The position numbers were made by a program, and so were the translations under genes. Shown one piece after another: positions 27,039-35,100 of a stretch of DNA of 64,000 bases; the stretch's first letter is position 1; the number at the start of each line of letters is the position of its first letter. The notes under the pieces are model-generated. The model was not told the DNA's origin and did not search any database. It saw only the letters and a program-made list of their open reading frames with translations. Source of the stretch: Euryarchaeota archaeon UBA605 (GTDB lineage Archaea > Thermoplasmatota > Poseidoniia > Poseidoniales > Thalassarchaeaceae); NCBI GenBank assembly GCA_002504905.1, contig DATY01000029.1:85727-149726 (forward strand), read 5' to 3'.

Positions 27039-27361
27039 ATAAAAGTTAATCATTATCTAAATACCGTTATTATCTGTACAATACAGAAATTTAATTTGAA
27101 CTAATAATAATTTAAAAAAATGAGAAAAGTAATAGTTTCTTTACTACTAGTAGAATACTAGAATTAATCAGATCTTGCTACAAGTAGTTCTAATTGATCT
27201 CCCAACCTTTGCCACAAGTCGTCTATTTGCTCACTAGTCATATCCAACGAAATGTACTTCTACATATATACCATTGTTTTCATAAGACATTTCAGGAAGT
27301 AAGTTATATTGCATTTTTATTTTACGTTTGACAGCAATAAAAGGCAAAAAAATTACACTTT
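27039..27361. other. Gene-poor gap between photolyase and tRNA-Glu
   Basis: About 320 AT-rich bases. I see no clear structured RNA or promoter pair beyond T-runs that could end photolyase transcription. One 25-codon minus-strand frame (27164-27241) is listed separately as doubtful. Confidence 0.5.
27164..27241 (-). CDS. Possible 25-residue peptide (doubtful)
   Basis: The frame reads MTSEQIDDLWQRLGDQLEL and ends VARSD. It is amphipathic and charged, like a short helix or coiled coil, and has protein-like composition in an otherwise AT-rich gap. There is no clear ribosome binding site and no second copy in the window, so it could be chance. Confidence 0.25.
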   Translation of the reverse strand: MTSEQIDDLWQRLGDQLELLVARSD

Positions 27362-27439
27362 TGGTGCTCGTGCCGGGATTTGAACCCGGGTCGCCGCCTC
27401 GAAAGGGCGGCATGATGGACCGAACTACACCACACGAGC
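27362..27439 (-). tRNA. tRNA-Glu (TTC)
   Basis: Acceptor GCTCGTG pairs fully with CACGAGC. The anticodon stem is CCGCC/GGCGG with loop CTTTCGA (anticodon TTC). T arm CCGGG-TTCAAAT-CCCGG, discriminator A, encoded CCA at 27362-27364. Confidence 0.97.
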
Positions 27440-27505
27440 GATGCACTGCCGAGAAGCAGTCCCCACATAATTACAACGGTTCCAAATACTAGGAAAACTT
27501 AGCAA

Positions 27506-28114
27506 CTATACTTCTGTATTAGTCTCTGGATCCATGCTATTCCACCATCTCAGTAAAGGAATAAATATTATGATACAAAGAATAGAAATTAATGTGAAAT
27601 TAAACCAATTTAATGAACTCTGAACGGATTCTCCATAAACTCCTAAAAGCAATCCTACTGAACCAAATCTAATTCCTCTGCCAAAAATTCCGGCTAATGC
27701 AAAAAGTCGTAAGTCCATTCTTCCTGCTCCAGCAATCCAAGCAAGAGCCTTGTAAGGTATGGGAGAAATTGCTGCAATAAAAACACCTGCTGAGCCATAT
27801 TTATCAATCAAAAAATTTAATCTGTTAATGTTCTTTTGACTAACAAAGCGCTCTAAAATTGGAATTCCTCCGTAAAATCCGATTCCATAACCTAAAAATG
27901 CACCAAAAACGCTACTCAGAGTTGCAACCAGAACAATTAATAAAATTCCTAGAATACTATTTGCTTCGATTACCATTGGAATAACTAGGACGTCCGGAGG
28001 AATCGGTTGAAAGGCCGCTTCTGATGCTGAAACTAATGCTAAACCTATTAATCCAAAGCCATCAGCCCAATCAATAAATGGCTGAAAGTAATCGCTCGGA
28101 CTCATACCTCTCAA
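27506..28114 (-). CDS. DedA/VTT-domain membrane protein
   Basis: A 202-residue SNARE-associated (VTT) protein of the DedA/YqaA group, now thought to move lipids across membranes. It starts with a re-entrant-like acidic segment (SASEAAFQPIPPDVLVIPM), followed by GAFLGYGIGFYGG and the family hallmark FIAAISPIPYKALAWIAGAGRM, then FGRGIRF. Several hydrophobic helices and a polar C-terminus complete it. Close match to the short YqaA-like branch. Confidence 0.88.
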   Translation of the reverse strand: MRGMSPSDYFQPFIDWADGFGLIGLALVSASEAAFQPIPPDVLVIPMVIEANSILGILLIVLVATLSSVFGAFLGYGIGFYGGIPILERFVSQKNINRLNFLIDKYGSAGVFIAAISPIPYKALAWIAGAGRMDLRLFALAGIFGRGIRFGSVGLLLGVYGESVQSSLNWFNFTLISILCIIIFIPLLRWWNSMDPETNTEV

Positions 28115-28207
28115 TTGTCTCCCGTATCACTATGCGGATGAACATTTTCCGAATATAATCATTAAATTACACCTATCACTGATATGTAGTCGACCGCTCG
28201 CGGCATT

Positions 28208-28723
28208 GTGGGAGGGGAGGTTCTAGACACTGCAGCCTTGATTTCTTGGCCAATAAACAGGCTGAATGGTTGCTACGCAATGCCATCACAAAAGAATGAA
28301 TTGTTTAATGTAAATCCTGAAGAGGAAATTAAAATTGACTCTGCGCAAATAATGTGGATGATTCCTGATGATAAAAGTATGGAAATTGCTACAAATATAG
28401 CAATTAGTACAGGAGATATGGCTGGACTATCTGAAATTGATCTGGGAATTCTTGCATTGTCTATTGATTTGGAAAAAACCTTAGTCACAGACGATTATAG
28501 ATTGCAAAATTTAGCAGAAAAAGCTGGTATAGAATGGATGACAGTGACAACTGAAGGAATAAAACAACTATGGACATGGGAATTGAAGTGCATAGCTTGC
28601 AAAAAGATATATCCACAACCAAAAAAACCTAATTTAAAAAAATCAGACTGGGGAGAATGTAAAGAATGTGGTTCTAAACTTAGATTGAAGAGGATAAAAG
28701 GTAATCACTCTGATTCTTCATGA
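28208..28723 (+). CDS. nob1: Ribosome maturation endonuclease Nob1
   Basis: 171 residues with a GTG start. Nob1 cuts the 3' end of 16S/18S rRNA precursor. The PIN nuclease domain shows its acidic residues in VLDTAALI, LSEIDLGILALSI and LVTDDYRLQNLAEKAGI. The C-terminal zinc ribbon is CIACKKIYPQ...CKECGSKLRL. A basic tail follows. The last 19 bases overlap the convergent tatA gene. It lacks a long linker, as usual for archaeal Nob1. Confidence 0.92.
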   Translation: MGGEVLDTAALISWPINRLNGCYAMPSQKNELFNVNPEEEIKIDSAQIMWMIPDDKSMEIATNIAISTGDMAGLSEIDLGILALSIDLEKTLVTDDYRLQNLAEKAGIEWMTVTTEGIKQLWTWELKCIACKKIYPQPKKPNLKKSDWGECKECGSKLRLKRIKGNHSDSS

Positions 28724-28911
28724 TGTTCCTTAGTCATCCCACCACGATCAATATCTTCGCCAGCAATTGACATCCCCTCTTGAAGGCCTCTCTGAAATTC
28801 ACCTTTAGCACGGCCTGCATTTCTAGCTAATTCTGGTATCTTTTTTGCTCCAAACATGATTGCAAGCATTATTACAAGAATTACAATTTCTTGAGTACCT
28901 AAGATTCCCAT
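28705..28911 (-). CDS. tatA: Sec-independent translocase protein TatA/B
   Basis: 68 residues starting MGILGTQEIVILVIMLAIMFGAKKIPELAR (written in parts: membrane helix then FGAKKIPELARNAGRAKGEFQRG). The short N-terminal helix, the FG hinge and the amphipathic helix with K/R are the TatA signature. The C-terminus is acidic and His-containing (TKEHHEESE). TatC is not in the window. The frame extends upstream, but the helix position fixes this start. Confidence 0.9.
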   Translation of the reverse strand: MGILGTQEIVILVIMLAIMFGAKKIPELARNAGRAKGEFQRGLQEGMSIAGEDIDRGGMTKEHHEESE

Positions 28912-28960
28912 ATTGAACCTGAAGAGGTTACAACCTTCAAAGTCTTCGGCTAAAAATCCT

Positions 28961-29227
28961 CTATCCACCGGAAACTGGTGGTAAAAAGGCGATTTCAGAG
29001 GAATCATGGACTTGAGTTTCCAAATCTACCCCGATATCTCCATCCAATGCTACTACTAATCCATCAGAAATCATAGATTTTAATTCAAACCTTTCAATTA
29101 TTTGATTGATAGTTGTTCCATGCAGCAAGGATAAATCTATTGTTCTCTGGTTTAATTTCTCGGCTAATGGGCCAAAAAATAGGAGTCTGACTTTGATTGC
29201 CCCCTCAATAGGTTCCTGTTTCTCCAC
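28961..29227 (-). CDS. MoaD/SAMP-type ubiquitin-like protein
   Basis: 88 residues with a GTG start. The beta-grasp layout is KVRLLFFGPLAEKLNQ, a helix (TTINQIIERFEL), GLVVALDGDIGVDLETQV, and the end EIAFLPPVSGG. The C-terminal Gly-Gly marks sulfur carriers such as MoaD (molybdopterin) and archaeal SAMP modifiers. Hydrophobic FLPPVSGG is the MoaD-type ending. No moaE or E1-like gene lies next to it, so the choice between sulfur carrier and protein modifier is open. Confidence 0.85.
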   Translation of the reverse strand: MEKQEPIEGAIKVRLLFFGPLAEKLNQRTIDLSLLHGTTINQIIERFELKSMISDGLVVALDGDIGVDLETQVHDSSEIAFLPPVSGG

Positions 29228-29340
29228 AACACTCGGAGAAGTATCTTAGCAATCAAATCATCTATTCATATTTATTAAAATACGAAATATTAAACTTTTA
29301 ATTAACAACAATTCTTAGGTACACCATCACTCGTTAAGGT

Positions 29341-30021
29341 ATGAATAAAGTAGAAGCGGTTGTATTCGACTGTGATGGGGTGTTGGTAGATATCACTTCA
29401 TCATGGCAACAAATACACAACTACTTCGGGACAAATAATAAAGAAAATCTTACAAGGTTTCTTGAGAAGGAAATTACAGATGATGAATTTATGGAATTAG
29501 ATGTCAAGTTATGGTTGGAAATTCAAGAGGAAATCCATATGGATGAAATAATGAGATGCTTTTCCGGTGTTAAATTGATGAAAGGAGCTAGAGAAGTTAT
29601 CGATGAATTGAAGAGAAGAGGAATTTATGTAGCTATTGTTTCATCAGGAGTTGCAAGATTCATTGGTTCAATTGCACATATTCTGAAAGTCGATGATTGG
29701 GCTGCAAATGATTTTTCATGGGATAAAGAGGGATATTTATCAGGGCCAGCACCTGCTATGGTTGATTCGCATAACAAGGGTGAGATGGTTGAAAAACTGG
29801 CTAGAATAAATGGTTTTGAGGCAGAAAAAATATGGACAATAGGGGACTCAGGTACAGATTTGTCAATGCAAATACCCGGTTCTAATTTTATAGGATTCAA
29901 TCCTGCAAGAGAGAGATCTATCAATAAATTTACTGATGCAAGTGTACCAATAATTGTAGATAAGGATTTAACAAAAATTTGGAATATTATTTTCTCAGAA
30001 GATTTTCCAAAGAATGATTAA
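29341..30021 (+). CDS. HAD phosphatase, probable phosphoserine phosphatase
   Basis: A 226-residue HAD hydrolase. Motif I is FDCDGVLVD (Asp nucleophile and acid), motif II Ser is in IVSSGVARF, the motif III Lys is in DSHNKGEMV, and motif IV is IGDSGTDLSM. The cap with KLMKGAREVIDELKRRG matches SerB-type enzymes, which make serine from phosphoserine. SerC at 58.6 kb would supply phosphoserine. The stop overlaps that of the convergent DP1 gene by four bases (TTAA). Confidence 0.82.
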   Translation: MNKVEAVVFDCDGVLVDITSSWQQIHNYFGTNNKENLTRFLEKEITDDEFMELDVKLWLEIQEEIHMDEIMRCFSGVKLMKGAREVIDELKRRGIYVAIVSSGVARFIGSIAHILKVDDWAANDFSWDKEGYLSGPAPAMVDSHNKGEMVEKLARINGFEAEKIWTIGDSGTDLSMQIPGSNFIGFNPARERSINKFTDASVPIIVDKDLTKIWNIIFSEDFPKND

Positions 30022-31649
30022 GCAAATGGTATTGATGCTGAAGCATGTGTATGTAAATTTATCACTGTCAAAATACAGGGTTTAGGTTGGAAGCCTAACA
30101 TTCTCTGATAATCAGTCTGATCTTGCCATGTAGAACTGTGAACAATTGTTGTTCCTTTATGGTCTCCAATATATTGTCCATGGACATGGCCTGTAACGAA
30201 AATATCAGGTATTGTTCCAATTACCATACTATCTTCAGGTTCAGGAGATAATGGAGTTTTTCCCCCCCATGATGGTGCTAAATGTCTTCTTTCGAGCATT
30301 GAACGCATGGCCATCTCAGGTTTTGCATAAGTTACAGATCTAAGCCCTGCAACAAAGTCATCTATACTTTTTCCATGGTACGAGAGAATTCTAACTCCAT
30401 GAAGACTAAAATCACAAGGATTACCCACGAAGATAGCGTCTGTATAGTCTTGTTGAACCTCTGGATCAAGAGCAGGTTGGGGTTCTGCTGGACGTACGGC
30501 ATCATGATTTCCTGGAAGAATAATCACATCTACCCAGTCTGGTAAGTCGCTAAGGAGCATTGCAAGAGCTCCATATTGCTTGAATAAATCAGTGATAGCT
30601 AAATGCCTATCTTGTCCTGGATAAATTCCAACACCATCAACACCATCTCCACTCAATACGAAATATTTGATTGTCTTGGCTAAAGGGTCTGTTTTGAACC
30701 AATTTATCATTTTCTGCCATTGAGGCTCAAGGAAGGTTTTGCTACCGACATGAACATCGGAAAGAAAAGCTGCAGAAACAGATTCTTCAATATTAGCAGC
30801 ATTTTTTGCTCTACGAGGTAGAGGAGGAAAGTGAATATTTGAAATAATAAATAAGTCTGTTCTGTCACCAATAAAAAATCCACTAACTCCAACTACATCA
30901 TCATTCATTAATCCATCAAGAGCAGCATGGAGAGGATTGGCTCCGGAAGGTGGCTTTAGTAGACATTGAATCTGAGTCGTTTCATCTTCTAAAAGAAACA
31001 TAAGATTTCCTGATTTAGCCCAACGAGGTTCACTAACTAGACCAACAATAGTAATCTCGTATTCATTTGAAGAATAACGTTGACGATTTCTATATGCCTC
31101 AGAATTAGAAATCGGCCTTCTTGGTAATGAACGACCTTCAATCATTAGATTTCGAATTTGATGTAATCTACTGTTAAAAAATGATTTAATATCTGACAAT
31201 TTACCTTCAGTAACTGAATTTCCCGTAATATCAAAATGTACTTCAATCTCTGAATCAACATCTTTTGCTAACATTGGAAAATCTTCAAGACTGTAATGAG
31301 ATAAACCATGAGGTCTAGGTGCTGGAGAAATTTCATTGCTAGAAATTGGGGCTATTACTCTGCCAATTGGCGAGGGGTTATCCGGAGTGGGGAGAGTCAC
31401 TTGAGACTTCTTATGTGAAATCTGTAATTCCTCGGTAATAGATTCATCGATAGAAACTAAAGATAATAATTCATCTATAGATTTAACTGTAAGAAATTGA
31501 ACATTTGATGAATTTGCGGCTTCTATCAATGGGTTAATATCTACTAATTGTTCAATTTTTTCTTTGGCTTCTAGGCCCATTACGAGAAGTCCTGCAGCAC
31601 TCAACATTTTCTGTTGTTGCGCCCAATCACCGGATGCCATACGGCTCAC
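30018..31649 (-). CDS. polB: DNA polymerase D small subunit DP1
   Basis: A 543-residue exonuclease subunit of the euryarchaeal replicative polymerase PolD. After a variable N-terminus, an OB fold runs near residues 197-275 (EITIVGLVSEPRWAKSGNLMF). The Mre11-like phosphodiesterase domain follows, with FLSDVHVGSKTF (Asp298, His300), LPGNHDAVRPAEPQPAL and TGHVHGQYIG. All metal-binding residues appear present, so proofreading is likely active. The large subunit DP2 is not in the window. This gene alone places the window in Euryarchaeota or a relative with PolD. Confidence 0.95.
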   Translation of the reverse strand: MSRMASGDWAQQQKMLSAAGLLVMGLEAKEKIEQLVDINPLIEAANSSNVQFLTVKSIDELLSLVSIDESITEELQISHKKSQVTLPTPDNPSPIGRVIAPISSNEISPAPRPHGLSHYSLEDFPMLAKDVDSEIEVHFDITGNSVTEGKLSDIKSFFNSRLHQIRNLMIEGRSLPRRPISNSEAYRNRQRYSSNEYEITIVGLVSEPRWAKSGNLMFLLEDETTQIQCLLKPPSGANPLHAALDGLMNDDVVGVSGFFIGDRTDLFIISNIHFPPLPRRAKNAANIEESVSAAFLSDVHVGSKTFLEPQWQKMINWFKTDPLAKTIKYFVLSGDGVDGVGIYPGQDRHLAITDLFKQYGALAMLLSDLPDWVDVIILPGNHDAVRPAEPQPALDPEVQQDYTDAIFVGNPCDFSLHGVRILSYHGKSIDDFVAGLRSVTYAKPEMAMRSMLERRHLAPSWGGKTPLSPEPEDSMVIGTIPDIFVTGHVHGQYIGDHKGTTIVHSSTWQDQTDYQRMLGFQPKPCILTVINLHTHASASIPFA

Positions 31650-31689
31650 GTCAGGTACGTACGCTCATGATAATATCGATACAGGGAAG

Positions 31690-32373
31690 TCATTCATCCC
31701 AGTCTGTTAATGATGCAAGATCTACTTTTTGTATTTCTTCCGCAACAGTAGTGTCTTCTACTTCCCAGGTCATACTTCCTTCCCACTGTTCCGAAGAGGG
31801 GTCCATTTGAGAAATATCAGATTGAGATTCTTCGATTTCGTCATCATTCTCTATAACATCATCTTGCTGTTCTAATCGATCTAATGTTTCAAGTGCCAAT
31901 CGAAGAGCGAAGACTGCAAAAGAACGTTTATTATCCAATCTATCATTTTCACCAAAATCCATCCTTCTCACGAGAAAATAGTCCTGAGCTATTACAGCAA
32001 CATGTACTCGACCAACTTCTTTTTCCAAAGTTGACCCACCTGGGCCAGCGATTCCTGTAATTGCGATAGCTACATCAGAACCTGATTGATATCTAGCGCC
32101 TTTAGCCATTTGAACCGCTACTTCATGAGAAACTGCACCGGCTTCACCTTCATCAAATGCTGATTTTTGTACTCCTAACTCCCTCATTTTTGCTTCATTA
32201 GAATAAACTACCCATCCCTGATTAAACCATTGAGTAGCACCTGAAATATCAGTGATTAATGAAGCGAGTAAACCTCCTGTACAGGACTCTGCTGTTGAGA
32301 CTGTCCAGCCCTTCTTCCTAAGGCGTCTTGTCATCCGGGAAGCTAGTCCCGCAGTCTCTTCTACCACATGCAC
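31690..32373 (-). CDS. CinA C-terminal-domain protein (nicotinamide-nucleotide amidase type)
   Basis: About 227 residues from a GTG at 32373; the longer frame runs into tRNA-Val and is not credible. The CinA domain is clear: TRRLRKKGWTVSTAESCTGGLLASLIT, GATQWFNQGWVVYSNEAKMRELGV, GAVSHEVAVQMAKGAR, AITGIAGPGGST. The conserved Ser/Thr of AESCTGG is the catalytic site in PncC amidases, which recycle NMN. A 60-residue acidic C-terminal tail (VIENDDEIEESQSD...) is extra. Start is uncertain (GTG 32373 or 32367). Confidence 0.88.
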   Translation of the reverse strand: MHVVEETAGLASRMTRRLRKKGWTVSTAESCTGGLLASLITDISGATQWFNQGWVVYSNEAKMRELGVQKSAFDEGEAGAVSHEVAVQMAKGARYQSGSDVAIAITGIAGPGGSTLEKEVGRVHVAVIAQDYFLVRRMDFGENDRLDNKRSFAVFALRLALETLDRLEQQDDVIENDDEIEESQSDISQMDPSSEQWEGSMTWEVEDTTVAEEIQKVDLASLTDWDE

Positions 32374-32424
32374 CCCTACTAGTAATCCTTCTTGATTGTT
32401 TACACTTAATCTTGAAGATTTGAG

Positions 32425-32500
32425 TGGTGGGCCCGGCAGGAATTGAACCTGCGATCTTCGCTTTGTAAGAGCAACGTCATAACCCCTAGACCACGGGCCC
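32425..32500 (-). tRNA. tRNA-Val (TAC)
   Basis: Acceptor GGGCCCG pairs with CGGGCCC. The anticodon stem is TTGCT/AGCGA with loop CTTACAA (anticodon TAC); T arm GCAGG-TTCAATT-CCTGC; discriminator A; encoded CCA at 32425-32427. It lies 51 bases upstream of cinA on the same strand. Confidence 0.96.
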
Positions 32501-32568
32501 CACGAGAGACTCGGGTAGCGTCGCATTCAAATCATTGGTGGTCAAAGCATCTGTTAGAGAGTGCTTGT

Positions 32569-33561
32569 TTGAAGGATATTGAGGAACTTATAATTAGATT
32601 GGGAGAAAATGGTTTTCCAATGGATGAAAGTCTTAAATTTGCATTTAAAAACGCTAATATTGACTATTTCATTAAATCAGGAAATAACCGATTTTATTCG
32701 GATAATCCGGTTGAATTCATGAAAACTAGTAAAGGAGTTACAAAAAATATTTCTGCACCGCATATGTTAGTAACTTTATTACATCATTTAGAAATAAAAA
32801 AGGGACAAAAAGTTCTATTGGTTGGATCAAAAGGGGGCTATCTAGCAGCTATTCTAGATTATCTTCTCGGAGAAGAAGGAATTATTACATTGATAGAGCC
32901 ACATGATGAAGTTCTTGAACATACAAGAAGAGTTTTAGAAAACTACCAAACAAGAGGAATTATTCGTGTTCTTTCAATAATAGATTTTGAGTTCTACGAT
33001 GAATCTGCAAAAGAATTTGATAGAATTTTGATAACTGGAGCTGTTAGAGAAATTCCTGATTTTCTTAGTTTGAATTATCAAGAAGGATCTTTTATCTTAG
33101 GCCCATTCGGAAGTAATATTCAACAAAGACTTCTGAAAAAAGAAAAACAATCGGGAGAATGGTTAGATACAGACTTAGGCGGAGTAGTATTTTCCCCTAT
33201 GGATACGAGAATTTCAGAACGGAATCCATTGGACCCTATTGTTCTAGCTGAAGGCCTTGAAGATTCATTTAGTTTAATATGCGAAATAATAGAAGTTGAT
33301 GAAGAAATTTTACAAGGAATTGAACAATTAATTCAATCACTGAGAGAATTACCAAGAGATATTCCGTCTATCGGAGAACATTCATCTGATGAAGAAATCA
33401 TGGAAAATCCAGTTATGGACTTAATGATGTCAGAGATGGAAAGACTTGCACCCATTTGGCCAATAATTGAACACTTTATGTCAATAGAATTAGTTAATAT
33501 CTTCAACTCAGAAGATGAATCATCATTCATTACCGGAGGGCATGAAGACCTTGTTCCTTGA
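32569..33561 (+). CDS. PCMT-like methyltransferase with C-terminal extension
   Basis: About 330 residues from a TTG at 32569; the upstream frame overlaps tRNA-Val. The N-terminal half resembles protein-L-isoaspartate methyltransferase: a helical cap (LKDIEELIIRLGENGF), the SAPHMLVTLLHHLEI segment and the Rossmann motif VLLVGSKGGYLAAIL. The usual motif I is G-x-G-x-G; here it is GSKGG, so SAM binding may be altered. After the methyltransferase core there is a roughly 110-residue acidic C-terminal extension rich in Met and Ile. The gene abuts the HEAT-repeat gene. Confidence 0.75.
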   Translation: MKDIEELIIRLGENGFPMDESLKFAFKNANIDYFIKSGNNRFYSDNPVEFMKTSKGVTKNISAPHMLVTLLHHLEIKKGQKVLLVGSKGGYLAAILDYLLGEEGIITLIEPHDEVLEHTRRVLENYQTRGIIRVLSIIDFEFYDESAKEFDRILITGAVREIPDFLSLNYQEGSFILGPFGSNIQQRLLKKEKQSGEWLDTDLGGVVFSPMDTRISERNPLDPIVLAEGLEDSFSLICEIIEVDEEILQGIEQLIQSLRELPRDIPSIGEHSSDEEIMENPVMDLMMSEMERLAPIWPIIEHFMSIELVNIFNSEDESSFITGGHEDLVP

Positions 33562-33581
33562 ATAGGAGTATTCTTGCACTA

Positions 33582-34613
33582 ATGGCTAGTGGCGGTATTG
33601 TGCTTAAAGCGACTATACGCCAGTTGAACAATAAAGATGTTCGATTAAGGAGAAGAGCTGTAAGGAAGCTGTTTGAACTAGATGACCCTGTTGCAATTGA
33701 TGCTTTCGTGCCATTACTGAATGATGAAGATGAATGGTTTAGGGGAAAGGCACTAATCGCGATACAAAGATGGGCCTCAATGAAAGACCTTGATTTAGCA
33801 GAAAGACTTTCTAATTCAGATAAACCTGAAGAAAGGATATTGGCTTGTAGAATTGCGCCCGTTGTGGGGAAATCAAGCGAGAGGATTTTAACAAGAATGT
33901 TAGATGATGAGAATAATCTAGTTAAACAGAATGCTTGGAAAAATATACTAGAAATAAATGAAGATTTTATTGAAGGTGCATTGGAAAATAACGATGTAGG
34001 AATACGATCATTGGCAATTGAGAGAATACAATCAATGGATGAAGTAGATAATGATACTCTGAAAAAAATTCTCAGTGACGATTCGAGTAGAATAAGGAAA
34101 AAGGCAATTAATCTTCTGAAATCTAAACCTGAAAAGTATTCTTCGGGAGAATTTGATGAAATTATAATAAAAATTGCAGAAAATGATGATAGAATTCAAG
34201 TTGATGCTCTAATAATGCTAATTGAATCGGGTAAAGAAAACGAATTGTTCAGTCGAAAAATACCTATTTGGCTGGAAAATGAAGACCCAATGATGATTAA
34301 ATTGATTGCAGAGACAATAGAACAAAAAGATTGGTTAGAAATTAATTGGCTTATAAAAAAGATAATCAAATCATCTAATGATAAACTAATTTCTAGAGTA
34401 CTAAGAAGGAAAAAATCGGTTGAGGCAGATGAAATTCGTAAAGAGATTCTACTAGATGAAACGAGAGATGCCGTAATAAGGTCTAGAATAATAGAAGATT
34501 TATTTGGTAAAAAACATAATGAAGAAATTACAAAGATAATATTTGATTTGGAGAATAATAATCAAAAATCTATTTCAGAAACTGCAAAAATGTATAGAGA
34601 AAGCATCTCATGA
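33582..34613 (+). CDS. HEAT-repeat protein
   Basis: About 343 residues. The ATG at 33582 with AGGAG upstream is preferred over a TTG at 33558 that overlaps the previous stop. It is built of helical pairs with HEAT/PBS-lyase phrasing: IRQLNNKDVRLRRRAVRKLFELDDPVAIDAFVPLL (in pieces), DEDEWFRGKALIAIQRWA, IRKKAINLLKS. These are scaffold repeats. Being four bases from the PCMT-like gene suggests the two products work together. No other domain was seen. Confidence 0.85.
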   Translation: MASGGIVLKATIRQLNNKDVRLRRRAVRKLFELDDPVAIDAFVPLLNDEDEWFRGKALIAIQRWASMKDLDLAERLSNSDKPEERILACRIAPVVGKSSERILTRMLDDENNLVKQNAWKNILEINEDFIEGALENNDVGIRSLAIERIQSMDEVDNDTLKKILSDDSSRIRKKAINLLKSKPEKYSSGEFDEIIIKIAENDDRIQVDALIMLIESGKENELFSRKIPIWLENEDPMMIKLIAETIEQKDWLEINWLIKKIIKSSNDKLISRVLRRKKSVEADEIRKEILLDETRDAVIRSRIIEDLFGKKHNEEITKIIFDLENNNQKSISETAKMYRESIS

Positions 34614-34619
34614 TTTCTT

Positions 34620-35027
34620 CTAAACAGCTGGCAACATTAATCTTGAAAGTGGAACAGCTATAGGAGGAAGGTGATCAGATAGGCGATGTCTGCTGGTTTT
34701 AGGGGAGAATAATGGCCCAAATAATGCTGCATTGATTACTTCTTGTTTGGTAACTGAATCGCGACCACAATTAGGCCAAACATCTAACTCAATTAAGTCA
34801 TCTTCAAGATAATTGATGAAAACACAAGGTACGCAACTCAGTCCTAATCTCTTTGCTACATGATATCGATGATGTCCATCTAAGATAGTTCCTGAAGATT
34901 TATCAATTAACAATGGCTTTGTATAAGCATTCCACCTATGAGTCATTTTTTCTAGTTGATCAACTTTTTTTGGCAATATTTCTTCATGTGGTCTGAGAAT
35001 CTCTAAAGGGACTAGCTCGACCTTCAT
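34620..35027 (-). CDS. ParB-fold protein resembling free-serine kinase SerK
   Basis: 135 residues. It starts KVELVPLEILRPHEEILPKKVDQL and contains GTILDGHHRYHVAKRLGLSCVPCVF, the ParB/Srx-type fold. Among this fold, the LRPHEE and DGHHR pairing is what I know from the archaeal ADP-dependent serine kinase SerK (Thermococcus), rather than partition ParB, which has longer DNA-binding helices missing here. Expected reaction, if so: serine to O-phosphoserine. That assignment is from motif memory and needs a search. Confidence 0.65.
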   Translation of the reverse strand: MKVELVPLEILRPHEEILPKKVDQLEKMTHRWNAYTKPLLIDKSSGTILDGHHRYHVAKRLGLSCVPCVFINYLEDDLIELDVWPNCGRDSVTKQEVINAALFGPLFSPKTSRHRLSDHLPPIAVPLSRLMLPAV

Positions 35028-35100
35028 GAAGGTCCGAGAAGGATATTGTTGTTAGTTTTGGTGCCGAAGATATGATGTTTAGTTGTACTAACGCAGATAC

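Noticed and set aside
27234..27446. 70-residue minus-strand frame
   Set aside because: Most of it is tRNA-Glu; the remainder has no distinctive features.
32374..32526. N-terminal extension of cinA and of the divergent PCMT-like gene
   Set aside because: Both extensions read through tRNA-Val, so internal GTG and TTG starts were preferred.
34620..35027. Chromosome-partition ParB
   Set aside because: It is only 135 residues and lacks the helix-turn-helix region and a parA neighbour.
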